The notes: generated by a model not told the origin, from the sequence alone. 64,000 bases of DNA from Lederbergia citri (GCF_018343625.1 NZ_JAGYPG010000001.1:1582231-1646230); one strand, 5' to 3'. Counted from the stretch's first letter, positions 45,888 to 55,507 are shown. Program-made: numbers and translations.

Positions 45888-45927
45888 AGTTAGATTTAGA
45901 AATTTTGAAATCTAACTGCTTTTTTAA
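45888..45927 (+). terminator. Terminator of iadA
   Basis: AAAGCAGTTAGATTT and its complement with a T6 tail. Confidence 0.93.
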
Positions 45928-45991
45928 AGTATCCGAAAAAAGCCGTTTCCAATAGTGAATGGAATCGACTAAAAACGATTCTAGTTCTTTC

Positions 45992-46744
45992 TTAGTTTTT
46001 TACATAATTCACAATCGACTCAATCACTTCATTCTCCCATTGGTAGGAGTTAAAAGTGTGATCTCCATTTTCAATCGTATGTAGTGTAGCCCGATCACTG
46101 TAGCATTTTTCAATATACATATTAGATACTTCGTATGGAACAGCTTCATCTTTTGTTCCATGAATAAGTAAAACGTTGCCTTTATATTTAGCAGCACGTT
46201 CCCAAACATTTATGGTTTTTAAATCTTCACCGAAAGCTTTTCCTACAAGGTTTCCACCATAATCATAAGCGTTGTGGCTGGCGATAAAAGGAACAGTTGC
46301 TTCCATTGGCTCTATAATTTGATGCATTGTTCCTGCTGGAGCAAGTAACACTAATCTCTCGATACCGTTATTCAACTCACCAGCCAGCAAACTAGCAACG
46401 AGTCCTCCCATGCTTAGACCTAATAAAATAATTCTATTTTCATCAATCTTTGGATGGGATTTAACATAATCAAATATTGTTCTTGCTTCTTCGAACTCTT
46501 TTGTGACAGTCATGTCTTCGAAGTCTCCATCGCTCTCACCACTGCCAAGAAAATCGAAGCGGAAACTGGCAAAGCCTTGCTTTTCCAAAGCTCTTGAAAT
46601 TTGTAAAAATAAGCGATGAGGCTCGAGCTTATTACCTGTAAATCCATGAAATAAAATAACCGCGGGTAATTTTTCCCCAGATGGAAAATGTTCCATCCCG
46701 CGAAGTGTAAGACCATTATGAGAAATAGATACAGCTTTTTGCAA
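45992..46744 (-). CDS. Alpha/beta hydrolase (cinnamoyl/feruloyl-esterase-like)
   Basis: 250 residues. Oxyanion region LFHGFTGNKLEPHRLF, nucleophile elbow LGLSMGGLVA (Ser about 115), acid in LLIHGTKDEAVPYE and histidine in ENGDHTF. HGFTG and the overall layout resemble bacterial feruloyl/cinnamoyl esterases and related acyl hydrolases. TTG start seven bases after GGGTG. No functional neighbours; the substrate is unknown. Confidence 0.8.
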   Translation of the reverse strand: MQKAVSISHNGLTLRGMEHFPSGEKLPAVILFHGFTGNKLEPHRLFLQISRALEKQGFASFRFDFLGSGESDGDFEDMTVTKEFEEARTIFDYVKSHPKIDENRIILLGLSMGGLVASLLAGELNNGIERLVLLAPAGTMHQIIEPMEATVPFIASHNAYDYGGNLVGKAFGEDLKTINVWERAAKYKGNVLLIHGTKDEAVPYEVSNMYIEKCYSDRATLHTIENGDHTFNSYQWENEVIESIVNYVKN

Positions 46745-46861
46745 AAGAAAACACCCTTTCTATTTTTGATAAGAGTACTACTATTTTAGCATTTTTTAAA
46801 TAAAACAACGACTAGTAATATGGTATATAATGGTATTATCATATAAAGAGGTGGAATAGAA

Positions 46862-47314
46862 ATGGCTTCTTTAAAACAGTTTCAATTCGCCCGTACTTAT
46901 ACGATCAGAGCACTTAATCAAACAAATCTTGATAAATGGGACGATATTCCAGATGGTTTCTCTAATTCGATTCGTTGGAACGTTGGTCATATCTATGTAA
47001 CGGCGGAAATTTTATTACATAAAGCTGATAATGAATATGAAGTAAAAAATCCCAATTGGACAGCATTATTTGCCCCTGGAACACGACCATCTCAGTGGAC
47101 AGAGATTCCACCTTCAGCGGAAGAAATGTTGGATGCGTTTAAAAAGCAAAGTCGATACATAGATGAATTCTTTGTAGGAAAATTAGGTAATGCAGCTTCT
47201 GAATCGTTTGAGATTGGCCCTCATAAGATGGAAACAGTAGATGCGCTTCTCCAATTCGTTATCTGGCATGAAGGAATACATGCTGGGATGATTAAAGCAT
47301 TAGGAGTGATGTGA
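46862..47314 (+). CDS. DinB-family protein
   Basis: 150-residue four-helix-bundle protein with metal-ligand histidines in RWNVGHIYVTAE (about 43) and WHEGIHAGMI near the C-terminus. DinB proteins are metal-binding, mostly of unknown function; some are thiol transferases. AGAGGTGG precedes the ATG. This is the second intact DinB-fold gene in the window, besides a broken one at 15553. Confidence 0.8.
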   Translation: MASLKQFQFARTYTIRALNQTNLDKWDDIPDGFSNSIRWNVGHIYVTAEILLHKADNEYEVKNPNWTALFAPGTRPSQWTEIPPSAEEMLDAFKKQSRYIDEFFVGKLGNAASESFEIGPHKMETVDALLQFVIWHEGIHAGMIKALGVM

Positions 47315-47328
47315 AATAACTTTAATAT

Positions 47329-47364
47329 CCCCTCTCGCTGTGCATTTGCGAAGGGGATATTAAT
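47329..47364 (+). terminator. Terminator of the DinB gene
   Basis: AATATCCCCT / AGGGGATATT stem; only a weak T-tract follows. Confidence 0.7.
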
Positions 47365-47493
47365 GATTTTAGAAATAAAGAAAGTAAACGTGTAAGATAA
47401 ATAGTGTCAGCTTGAATGCAATACTCTCGATTAACATGTTCCTACTCTAGAAAATAATAATCAATATCGAATACATTCTAACTTAAATTTCCC

Positions 47494-48438
47494 TCACAAA
47501 ATAATGCTTACTTTCCTTATTTCCTGCTCATACGGAATTCTCTTCTCCCTCAAATTTCTTTCTAATTCTCTCAATTTCCCAAACTGCCAGTCTTCCATAG
47601 TTTCTGGGTCCCATTTTTCTAAGAACAATGTGTATAAAAACAGCTCTCTCATTTGCAAAAGGACAAGAAGCTGGTCATACATATCTTCTGAAAGTTGTCT
47701 TATGGAAAGATAGCCATTTAAAAAATGGGTGAGAAAATAGTGAGGGAAATCCTCCCACTCTGGATAAAAAGAAGTTCCCGTCCATATGGCGTGATAAATC
47801 GAAACAGCTAAATCTTGAGCAAAAAACTGATACGCACAATCGTCGAAATCAAATAAAATAATTTCGCCATCCACAATGTGGAAATTACCTTGATGAAGAT
47901 CATTATGGATAAGGCCAAAATTAGTAGTAGTTTTAGAAAAGGTATTAAGCTGTATCTTTAAATCCTTATAACAATCATTTACCCATTTAGTATCGGATTC
48001 GATGGTTGCACTACCTTCTGGCCGTTTAAAGGCAGGTCCAGAAATATTATGTAATAAAGCAATCATCCTACCCCATCGATAAAAGAATTCACCATTCCAT
48101 TCAGCACTATCCAACACATTTACTGGTTGACCCCCTGTATGCTGAAAAAAAGTAAGCAAATAATTCTCTTGATTTATTTCGATTTCAATGACTTTTTCTA
48201 AACTACCGAACTGAACAGGAGCTGCAAGACTAATCCCTTTGCCTTGTAAATATTCCATCCATTGGATTTCTGCTTGAATCGATTCTTTCTTCTTTTGGCT
48301 AAATCTTGCAACATATTGCTTTTCATCCGATTTAAAGGTTGCCACGATATTTTGAAATCCTTCCGACTGAAGGCAAATATCAATAATCTCTCTATTTAAT
48401 TCTCTTTCTAATATTTCATTTATCTTTTTTATATACAT
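47494..48438 (-). CDS. APH/CotH-type phosphotransferase family protein
   Basis: 314-residue kinase-fold protein of the aminoglycoside phosphotransferase superfamily. The Brenner-type catalytic loop is LIHNDLHQGNFHIV and the metal-binding motif is ILFDFDDCA. An in-frame start 20 codons earlier overlaps the preceding gene; ATG 48438 follows AAAGGA by seven bases. Last gene of a tight cluster with a GNAT, a Nudix and a GyrI-like gene. Substrate unknown; a homoserine-, spectinomycin- or sugar-type small molecule is possible. Confidence 0.8.
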   Translation of the reverse strand: MYIKKINEILERELNREIIDICLQSEGFQNIVATFKSDEKQYVARFSQKKKESIQAEIQWMEYLQGKGISLAAPVQFGSLEKVIEIEINQENYLLTFFQHTGGQPVNVLDSAEWNGEFFYRWGRMIALLHNISGPAFKRPEGSATIESDTKWVNDCYKDLKIQLNTFSKTTTNFGLIHNDLHQGNFHIVDGEIILFDFDDCAYQFFAQDLAVSIYHAIWTGTSFYPEWEDFPHYFLTHFLNGYLSIRQLSEDMYDQLLVLLQMRELFLYTLFLEKWDPETMEDWQFGKLRELERNLREKRIPYEQEIRKVSIIL

Positions 48439-48451
48439 CTCTATGTCCTTT

Positions 48452-48964
48452 TCAAAAAAATGCTGGCGGATATTGAAGTTCGCCTTGAACGTGATCAAGT
48501 TCCCACACTTTTAGTTCACAAACCATAAAAACTTCATCCGGAACATCAAACTGCCGTAATTCCAATCCAAATTGTCGGGCAGGTTTAAAACCGAATTTAG
48601 GATAATAGGATGGATGACCAATTAACAAAACCAGTCCATAACCCAACTCCCTTACTCTTTTTAATCCTTCGTTGATCAACATACTTCCAATGCCAATCTT
48701 CTGATGTCCTGGTTTTACTGATACAGGCGCTAGAACAATGACTTCCGTTGACTCATCACCATGTACCACACTTGCTTTACTTAGCAATATATGGCCAACG
48801 ATTTCACTATTTTCTTCAGCTACAATAGATAGTTCGGAAATAAAGCCTTCAGATTCTCGAATCCGCTCTACCAATTTCGATTCATCTTCCCGCATTCCAA
48901 ACGCCACATAATTCAAATCATAAACAGCTTTATAGTCTTTAAATGTTTCAGTCCTGATATTCAT
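48452..48964 (-). CDS. GNAT-family N-acetyltransferase (YhbS-like)
   Basis: 170 residues with a GNAT core: APVSVKPGHQKIGIGSMLIN is the acetyl-CoA-binding loop (about 80-98) and GHPSYYPKFGFKPAR the characteristic C-terminal strand of YhbS-type enzymes. Its start overlaps the end of the Nudix gene by 17 bases; the ribosome binding site is weak (GAGG, 11 bases), so coupling is likely. Confidence 0.82.
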   Translation of the reverse strand: MNIRTETFKDYKAVYDLNYVAFGMREDESKLVERIRESEGFISELSIVAEENSEIVGHILLSKASVVHGDESTEVIVLAPVSVKPGHQKIGIGSMLINEGLKRVRELGYGLVLLIGHPSYYPKFGFKPARQFGLELRQFDVPDEVFMVCELKVWELDHVQGELQYPPAFF

Positions 48965-49457
48965 TAATGACTAATCCTCGCTTAGCTTCTTTTAAAATTT
49001 GTTCGTGGGCCACATTCCACCCCTCATAATACTCAGATGCTTTACATGGGGAAATAAAAATTCTTTTTAAAGATTCAAATTTCCCTTCAAAAGGATGGAG
49101 TTTTTGGATATCCATACGATAAAAAACTTGAAAACCAATTTGAGGGTAAGGACTATCTTCTTTCCAATTCATATTTTCCTGATGGTTTACCTCAATATGC
49201 CCTAAAAGGTGACAATCCCCTTCTACATACCCTTCCTCCATAGCTTCTCGTTTAAAACACTCTTCTGGAGTTTCTCCACTTTCAATATGTCCTCCAGGAT
49301 AATCCCAACCTCGGTCATATAAATCAATCATTAATAATTCATTTTCATAAAAGCAAAAGCCGTGTACACTCGTTATCAGATTCCGTTCTGGAAGAACAGA
49401 ACTCGGAATCCAAGTTAGTTTTACCTTCCCATTCCAATTAACATATGTAGAATACAT
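48948..49457 (-). CDS. Nudix hydrolase with altered Nudix box
   Basis: 169 residues. The Nudix box reads GGHIESGETPEECFKREAME then EGYV: the metal-binding REAMEE core is present, but the usual EExG spacing is replaced by EEGY. ATG 49457 lies six bases after AGGTG; a GTG three codons upstream is in frame. Follows the GyrI-like gene almost without gap. Substrate unknown. Confidence 0.8.
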   Translation of the reverse strand: MYSTYVNWNGKVKLTWIPSSVLPERNLITSVHGFCFYENELLMIDLYDRGWDYPGGHIESGETPEECFKREAMEEGYVEGDCHLLGHIEVNHQENMNWKEDSPYPQIGFQVFYRMDIQKLHPFEGKFESLKRIFISPCKASEYYEGWNVAHEQILKEAKRGLVINEYQD

Positions 49458-49462
49458 TTTTA

Positions 49463-49954
49463 TCACCTAGTTACAGGAATCATAATGGTAAATTCAGGAT
49501 CAGTCGAATAAGGATCTTGCTTCATAGGATATTTTTCAAAGTGAGTTAAATGATGGACATTATTTTCCTTTAGTCCTTCAGAACTTATCCAACTATATAT
49601 ATTATTGTATGACTGTTCAATATTTTGACCTTTAAGATGTTCACATGTTGCATACGATAAAGTAGGGACATATATGCTTACCATGCCAAAGGGAATGTTT
49701 TCTACCTTCTCCACTTCAACAGCTGCATAGTGGGTAAAACCATCGCCACCAGGTTTAGCATGATAGGAAAGACCGAGCAAAATATCTGGATTCACGATAT
49801 GAGGGATCTCATTTAATCTCTCTTTCAGTTCAGTTTGAATCTTTCGAATCCCTCCCTCACCAGCTTCAGCAAATGTTCCTTCCCATTTTAAACCAATTGC
49901 GTGAAATGATTCTTTGGAAATTAATGCCGCATCGTTTTTTTGTATGACTGTCAT
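49463..49954 (-). CDS. GyrI-like/AraC effector-binding-domain protein
   Basis: 163 residues forming a stand-alone SHS2-type small-molecule binding domain (ESFHAIGLKWEGTFAEAG at the start, VEVEKVENIPFGMVSIYVP in the middle, EFTIMIPVTR at the end). Such GyrI-like domains bind or hydrolyse drugs and other hydrophobic ligands. ATG 49954 follows AAGGAG; an upstream extension overlaps the neighbouring gene. First of four tightly packed genes with Nudix, GNAT and APH enzymes. Confidence 0.78.
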   Translation of the reverse strand: MTVIQKNDAALISKESFHAIGLKWEGTFAEAGEGGIRKIQTELKERLNEIPHIVNPDILLGLSYHAKPGGDGFTHYAAVEVEKVENIPFGMVSIYVPTLSYATCEHLKGQNIEQSYNNIYSWISSEGLKENNVHHLTHFEKYPMKQDPYSTDPEFTIMIPVTR

Positions 49955-49977
49955 TTCTCCATTCTCCTTTTTTTCGT

Positions 49978-50181
49978 TTATTTTTTTTCCATTATTACAA
50001 GTAAGAAAGTTGCTACTGGTCCAAGAATAATGGAAAGTAAAAACCAATTTAAACCACTTCTATTCTTCGCTTGTGCTAATCCAGCATTTATCAATGTTAA
50101 CGTTCCCCATCCAACAAAGTATTCATTACCACCCAAAACTTTTCCACCTTTCATTTTTACTCTTTTTATTAGTCGTCCCAT
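49978..50181 (-). CDS. Small membrane protein
   Basis: 67 residues with a conserved-looking GWGTLTLINAGLAQAKNRSG then LNWFLLSIILGPVATFLLVI, one or two TM segments. The pattern (A..K.RS...WFLL....GP.A) is common in small Bacillaceae membrane proteins of unknown function. The ribosome binding site is poor for both ATG 50181 and ATG 50154, so the start is uncertain. It sits 23 bases upstream of the GyrI-like gene. Confidence 0.5.
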   Translation of the reverse strand: MGRLIKRVKMKGGKVLGGNEYFVGWGTLTLINAGLAQAKNRSGLNWFLLSIILGPVATFLLVIMEKK

Positions 50182-50250
50182 TTTGTTAATATAATTATAG
50201 ATGAGAAATTCTAAAAATTGGTAACATTATTTTAATATTTGGAGGAATAC

Positions 50251-51183
50251 ATGAAAATATCTTCAAAAGCTTTACATAGCCTTGAAAATGATATCAAAAA
50301 AGAAAAAATAAGCTCCTGTTTAATTTATGTTAAAGGAGAGACGATTTTTCAATACTATAAAAATAGGAAAATGAAAGAAAAATTGTTTAAAGTGAATTCA
50401 GTCACAAAAAGCATTCTTTCAATTTTAGTCGGTATAGCAATCGATGAAGGATTAATTGAGAATATCCATACACCGATCCACACTTTCTTTCCTACTCTGG
50501 AAGATGAGAAGAAAAAAATTACTGTCGAACATCTGTTAACGATGACAACAGGTTTCGAATGGGGTGAATTCGGAGATTGGGGTGGCCGTCCTTTCCCAAT
50601 GATCAATAGCAAGGATTGGGTCAAATTTGTTTTGGAAAAGAAATTAGTGACTACTCCTGGGGAAATAATGAACTATAACTCGGGATGCTCTCACTTATTA
50701 AGCGCAATATTACAAAAAGTTTCTGGCATGTCATTGGAGAAATATGCTTACGAAAAGCTTTTTAAACCAATTGGAATAGAAAAATTTAATCTACATAAAG
50801 ATTCCAAAGGGATTGGAATAGGCGGATTTGGTCTTTCAATAAAAACAAGCGACTTATTAAAAATTGGTCTTTTAATGATGCAACTCGGGGAATGGAACAA
50901 TAAACAAATCGTCTCAAAAGAATGGATTGAAGCATCCACTACAAAGAAATACGAAGGTTATGAATGGATTGGATCATACGGTTACCATTGGTGGGTTTTA
51001 GAAGATGAGCGACTTACTTTTCCTGTATATTTTGCAATGGGATATGGAGGTAATTTTATCATCATTAATCCAGTGTTCGAATTTGTAATGGTCTTCACTA
51101 GTGAACTATATGATCAAACATTTCTTCCATTGGACTTGTTTAAAAAATATATAATTGAATATTTTATAACGGAATCAGTATAA
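50251..51183 (+). CDS. Serine hydrolase, beta-lactamase/class C-like
   Basis: 310-residue protein of the beta-lactamase-related (PF00144) family. SxxK is present as SVTKSIL (about 53), the tyrosine motif as MNYNSGCSH, and late YGYHWWVL occupies the third-motif region. No signal peptide, so it is probably cytoplasmic and an esterase or peptidase rather than an antibiotic-resistance enzyme. GGAGG lies five bases before ATG 50251. A 38-base gap to the signal peptidase gene suggests co-transcription. Confidence 0.82.
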   Translation: MKISSKALHSLENDIKKEKISSCLIYVKGETIFQYYKNRKMKEKLFKVNSVTKSILSILVGIAIDEGLIENIHTPIHTFFPTLEDEKKKITVEHLLTMTTGFEWGEFGDWGGRPFPMINSKDWVKFVLEKKLVTTPGEIMNYNSGCSHLLSAILQKVSGMSLEKYAYEKLFKPIGIEKFNLHKDSKGIGIGGFGLSIKTSDLLKIGLLMMQLGEWNNKQIVSKEWIEASTTKKYEGYEWIGSYGYHWWVLEDERLTFPVYFAMGYGGNFIIINPVFEFVMVFTSELYDQTFLPLDLFKKYIIEYFITESV

Positions 51184-51221
51184 TTTATATTTTTATAAGG
51201 ATAGTTGAAAGGGTGATTGCT

Positions 51222-51779
51222 ATGAAAGAAGAGAAAAGTGAATTATGGGAATGGACAAAAGCGTTTCTTATTGCTATTTTGCTAGCAGTTGTAGTTCGGC
51301 ACTTTATTTTTTCACCGGCCACAGTTAAAGGAGAATCTATGATGCCGACTTTGCATGACCGAGATCGGATGATTGTAGATAAAGTAAATTATTCATTATT
51401 GGAACCAAAAAGATTTGATATTATTGTTTTCCGAGCCTCTCCAAGTGAAAACTATGTAAAACGAGTAATTGGATTGCCTGGAGACACTATCGAGTATAAA
51501 GACGATATTTTATATATCAATGGAAAAGCATATGAAGAACCTTACCTGGATGAATATAAAAAACAGAATATGCCTGGTATACCTCTTACATATTCGTTTT
51601 CTTTAAAGGATACTCCAATCGGTAGAGATACTGTACCAAAAGGTCATTTGTTTGTTATGGGTGATAATAGGGGACATAGTACGGACAGCCGGCATATCGG
51701 TGCAATTCCAATCGAAGATGTGCTAGGCACAGCAAAAATAATATTTTGGCCATTTAAAGATTTCCAAATGATTAAATAG
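51222..51779 (+). CDS. sip: Signal peptidase I
   Basis: Membrane-bound leader peptidase that cleaves secretory signal peptides on the outer face. 185 residues: one N-terminal TM helix (about 12-30), catalytic serine in VKGESMMPTL (about 43), general-base lysine in YVKRVIGLPGD (about 83), and GHLFVMGDNRGHSTDSRH. The single-TM form is the usual Bacillus SipS/T/U/V type. ATG 51222 lies behind GAAAGGGTG. Confidence 0.93.
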   Translation: MKEEKSELWEWTKAFLIAILLAVVVRHFIFSPATVKGESMMPTLHDRDRMIVDKVNYSLLEPKRFDIIVFRASPSENYVKRVIGLPGDTIEYKDDILYINGKAYEEPYLDEYKKQNMPGIPLTYSFSLKDTPIGRDTVPKGHLFVMGDNRGHSTDSRHIGAIPIEDVLGTAKIIFWPFKDFQMIK

Positions 51780-51802
51780 GTTTACACAAAATGAAGGAAT
51801 TC

Positions 51803-51834
51803 AAAGGAAGCCTTATTCAATAGGTTTCCTTTTC
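51803..51834. terminator. Bidirectional terminator
   Basis: AAAGGAAGCCTTA / TAGGTTTCCTTT stem between the convergent signal peptidase and lipoprotein genes. Confidence 0.8.
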
Positions 51835-51836
51835 CA

Positions 51837-52259
51837 CTATTTTCCATTTAATACATCTACAGCCTTTTGAATTTTATCGTCTCTTTCAACTTCTATAGCT
51901 AGGTTACGTCCATGAACATAGAAAATTAACGCATTTTTTGCTTCGTAATAATTGTAAGATACTAAATTAACTGCAGCTGTTTTATTTTGAAAATCCTTGA
52001 ATCCTTTCTCTCTTTCCAGTTCAGATTTATAAATATAAACCAAAAACAACTTGTCATCTAATTCAAAAGTAGTTGGCCTGATGCCATTTAGTTTCATTCC
52101 AAAAATGTTATCCTTTGGAACTTTCATTTCCTTCAACAATAAGTCTTGCTCTCTTAAAGCAGAAAGAATCTCCGGCTTATTAACCATACTCGCATCTGAC
52201 GATTGGCAACCAGATAAAAATATAAGAATAGCCAAACATATAGCGATGAGTTTATTCAT
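51837..52259 (-). CDS. Putative lipoprotein, family unknown
   Basis: 140 residues with signal peptide and lipobox (FLSGC, cysteine 18), then a small mixed alpha/beta domain (FELDDKLFLVYIYKSELERE; AKNALIFYVHGRNLAIEVER). Not recognised. A 57-residue membrane-protein gene lies 37 bases upstream on the same strand, probably in one operon. Confidence 0.65.
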   Translation of the reverse strand: MNKLIAICLAILIFLSGCQSSDASMVNKPEILSALREQDLLLKEMKVPKDNIFGMKLNGIRPTTFELDDKLFLVYIYKSELEREKGFKDFQNKTAAVNLVSYNYYEAKNALIFYVHGRNLAIEVERDDKIQKAVDVLNGK

Positions 52260-52296
52260 AATTTGTTCTCCATATCAAGTTTAAATTAATTACAAA

Positions 52297-52470
52297 TCAA
52301 ACTCCTTCATTCTTCTCATTATTTATTCGTTCATTTATAGCATCTAGCTTCTTTTCAATTCTATCAAGCTGATGTTTGCGTTTAGAAAAAGTAAGAACAA
52401 GAAATACAATTAGGATAATGATGAGAACTATATAACCAATACTAAATAATTGAAATAATACATCTCCCAT
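52297..52470 (-). CDS. Small membrane protein (DUF4083-like)
   Basis: 57 residues: an N-terminal hydrophobic helix (FSIGYIVLIIILIVFLVLTF) and a basic coiled-coil tail (RKHQLDRIEKKLDAINERIN). GAGGTGG six bases before ATG 52470. The layout is that of DUF4083 proteins; function unknown. Confidence 0.6.
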   Translation of the reverse strand: MGDVLFQLFSIGYIVLIIILIVFLVLTFSKRKHQLDRIEKKLDAINERINNEKNEGV

Positions 52471-52565
52471 ATTGTGCCACCTCAAACTGAGTTATTTATC
52501 CTAAAGTTTACCATATTTTACATGTGAATAATTTAAAGTTACGAAGAATCGAGATTCTATATAGA

Positions 52566-52606
52566 AGAAAACAAACAGGGTATGATTCAAGTCCCTGTTT
52601 GTTTAA
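52566..52606 (-). terminator. Terminator of the Usp gene
   Basis: AAACAAACAGGG / CCCTGTTTGTTT hairpin with T-rich tail. Confidence 0.85.
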
Positions 52607-52628
52607 AAGTATCTCTATTAAAAAATTA

Positions 52629-53048
52629 TTATTTCACTATCAAAACAGGACATTTCGCATCTTTCGCCACTTTATGGCTAACGCTTCCTAGTACCATCTC
52701 TTGCAATGCATTCAAACCACGACTGCCCATTACAACCATATCACATGATAGTTTATTTACGTATTCAACGATTACTGAACCAGGATCTCCGTGAAGTAAT
52801 GTTACCTTATATGTAATGTTTGCTTGATTAAACATTTCCTCGATTGGCAGGAGTTTTTTTCGACGTTCAACATCCATGGTTTCGGCATCCTTACTTTGGA
52901 GTACCTCTTTTGACCCTTTTGAATAGTCGATAACAAATACAATTTCTACAACTGTGCCTTCCGCGAATGAAGCAATTTTTACTGCTTCTTTAGCTGCGCG
53001 AATAGAGTTTTCGGAACCATCTGCTGCCAGTAATATTCTATTGTACAT
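52629..53048 (-). CDS. Universal stress protein (UspA family)
   Basis: 139-residue Usp domain. It begins YNRILLAADGSENSIRAA and has the ATP-binding signature MGSRGLNALQEMVLGSVS (G-2x-G-9x-GS) near residue 110, so it belongs to the nucleotide-binding branch. Monocistronic. Exact stress role unknown. Confidence 0.92.
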   Translation of the reverse strand: MYNRILLAADGSENSIRAAKEAVKIASFAEGTVVEIVFVIDYSKGSKEVLQSKDAETMDVERRKKLLPIEEMFNQANITYKVTLLHGDPGSVIVEYVNKLSCDMVVMGSRGLNALQEMVLGSVSHKVAKDAKCPVLIVK

Positions 53049-53151
53049 TCTGTTCCCCGCCTTCTAAAATATTTTTTTCCTATTTTTTTACGAAATTATT
53101 AGTATTCGACAATATGAGAATTATCCCAAAAAAAATGATTTTGCACAACCT

Positions 53152-53190
53152 AAAAAAAAGATGTGAACGAAAAATCGTCACATCTTTTTC
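53152..53190 (-). terminator. Terminator of the aldehyde dehydrogenase locus
   Basis: AAAGATGTGA / TCACATCTTT stem with a long T-run on the minus strand. Confidence 0.88.
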
Positions 53191-53192
53191 TG

Positions 53193-54649
53193 TTAAAATG
53201 GATACTCTCTCGTAATATCTTGTGTGGAGATCCATTGATATGTTGTAAATTCATCGAGGGACCATCTCCCACCAAATCTCCCAATACCCGATTGCTTTTC
53301 TCCTCCAAATGCTATTAAAGGTTCATCGTTTACACTCTGATCATTTACATGAACCATTCCTGTTTCCATTTTCAAAGCCACTTGGACCCCTTTTTCTATT
53401 GAACCGGCATGGACAGCACCACTTAGCCCATATGGTGTATCATTTGCAATTTCAATTGCTTCCTCTTCTGTTTTAAATGGAATAATTGTTACGACAGGGC
53501 CAAACATTTCATTTTTTGCAGTCGCAACATTATTCGAACTTGACGTTAAAATAGTCGGATGCATAACACTTCCATCCACTTTCCCCTGAAGAACTACCTT
53601 TGCTCCTTCTTGTTTAGCTTTTTCTATTTCTCCAAGTATTCGTTCATGGCCCCTTTGTTAATCAATGGTCCTATTAAATTTTCCTTATTAGTAGGATCAC
53701 CAACAGGTATTTTCTTAGCCTTTTCTATAAATTTTTCCAAAAACTCCTCGTAGATCTTTTCATCAACAATAATACGATTTATTGCCATACAAATTTGACC
53801 ATTATGCATAAACTTACCGAAAATAGCTGAATGGACGGCTTTTTCCAAATCAGCATCCTCTAATACAATTAATGCATTATTTCCACCTAGCTCCAATGCA
53901 ACTTTCTTTATATTTTTTCCGCAAAGTGCTCCGATATGTTTCCCTACAGGGGTAGAACCTGTAAATGAAATCATTCGAGGGATAGGATGATCAACGAAAC
54001 CATCTCCTATATCTTCTATCGAAGCTACCACAACATTAAACAAACCCTTGGGCAACCCAGCTTCTTCAAATATTTTTCCGATAACAGTGCCACCCGACAT
54101 CGCTGTTTGCTCGTCTGGTTTAAGAACTACTCCATTACCTGCGGCTAAGGCAGGGGCTACGGAACGCATTGATAGATACATAGGAAAATTAAACGGACTG
54201 ATAACACCTAGTACACCTAAAGGCTTTCTGAACAGGCGATTTTCTTTTCCAAATACAAGTGACGGAACCATTTCCCCGCCCATACGCATCGGGTAACTTG
54301 CTGCTTCTCTAGTAATAGAAATACAAAAATCTACTTCTACGTTTGCTTTAATGAAAGATGAACCTGACTCTTCTATAAGAAGCTCTACTAGTTCATTACG
54401 CCGATTCTTCATAATTTGCACAGCTTTTTCCATAATATCCGCTTTCTCAAAAGCGTTGACTTGCTCCCATTCTTTTTGAGCTTTTTTGGCTGAGGAGTAT
54501 GCATCATCTATATCATTTTGATCGGCCATTTGAATGCTTGTGATCACTTCTTGATTATATGGATTCATATCGTCATATACGGTTTTACTCATTCCGTCTC
54601 GCCACTCACCGGCAATAAACTGTTTGTTTAACTCCGTATATTTTTCCAT
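53193..54649 (-). pseudogene. Aldehyde dehydrogenase with a -1 frameshift (YfmT-like)
   Basis: NAD(P)-dependent aldehyde dehydrogenase, closest in pattern to benzaldehyde/vanillin dehydrogenases. The first frame (54649-53624) has the cofactor site ISFTGSTPVGKHIG, the glutamate of ALELGGNNALIVL and the catalytic cysteine in NGQICMAINR. It ends prematurely after NKGAMNEYLEK. The correct continuation RILGEIEKAKQEGAKVVLQG runs in the next frame to 53193 (GRFGGRWSLDEFTTYQWIS). The family pattern requires one extra C at about 53647. No product with the C-terminal oligomerisation segment is expected unless the base is a sequence error. Confidence 0.85.
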
Positions 54650-54769
54650 CTGACATCCTCCTTATGTGTTATCTCATCTATTTATATTTCCTTACATAAA
54701 TCTATTAAACCTTTAGAAATTCCAGTTCTATATGCCTTAAGTAAAATATCAGTAGGCAATAACGAGAGA

Positions 54770-54812
54770 TAAAAAAATACGTGGAGAAAATTTATGATTT
54801 TCTCCACGCATC
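54770..54812 (-). terminator. Terminator of the ytpQR genes
   Basis: CGTGGAGAAAAT / ATTTTCTCCACG perfect stem, with T7 on the minus strand. Confidence 0.9.
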
Positions 54813-54890
54813 ATTTATATTTATCCCTAAAAAAGCTTTGTATATTTGACTTACAATAAGTGCCATAATCCAATTATTTTCTTTAATACG

Positions 54891-55493
54891 TTAAAACTTA
54901 TATTCCTGTCCTACTTCGTATTTTTCATCTTCCAAAATGAGAATCCCTTTTTCTTGAGGTGCGTTCGGAAGTTCTAATTCCCTAGCAGAACATATCATCC
55001 CACTAGAAGGTACACCGCGTAGTTCTGCATCTTTAATGATCATTCCGCTTGGCATGACTGCTCCTACTTTTGCCACAACAACTTTTTGTCCTGTGTCGAC
55101 ATTTGGTGCACCACAAACGATTTGCAGTTCATCCGTCCCAACATCGACTTTACAAACACTTAACTTATCTGCATTTGGATGTTTTTCTTTTTCCTTTACA
55201 TACCCGACGACAAATTTAGGTGAGAAATCGGCTTCCAGTTTTTCTTCAAAACCGTTTTTATCAAGTGCTTCATTGATTTTTCCTAAAATCTCTTCATTTA
55301 AATCTACTTGACCCTTCGCATCTACCTGAACATATTGAGAAGCATTAAATATATTAAATCCTCCCGTTTTATTCGTTTGTTCATCAAAAATACGGGCAAC
55401 GTCCCCTTTTCGTTCAAACGTTCTATGTTCAATATCTCCTAAATTAATTAGCAGAACATCGCCTACACCTTCTAAATTATAAAATACATTCAT
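54891..55493 (-). CDS. ytpR: YtpR, tRNA-binding-domain protein
   Basis: 200 residues with a C-terminal OB-fold tRNA-binding domain (about 92-198: [52 protein letters not shown]), like the N-terminal part of PheT and the EMAPII family, preceded by a DUF4479-type N-terminal domain. Role in Bacillus not established; tRNA or protein binding is inferred from the domain. Adjacent to ytpQ, 14 bases apart. Confidence 0.93.
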   Translation of the reverse strand: MNVFYNLEGVGDVLLINLGDIEHRTFERKGDVARIFDEQTNKTGGFNIFNASQYVQVDAKGQVDLNEEILGKINEALDKNGFEEKLEADFSPKFVVGYVKEKEKHPNADKLSVCKVDVGTDELQIVCGAPNVDTGQKVVVAKVGAVMPSGMIIKDAELRGVPSSGMICSARELELPNAPQEKGILILEDEKYEVGQEYKF

Positions 55494-55507
55494 GTTAAAA
55501 TCCCCTT

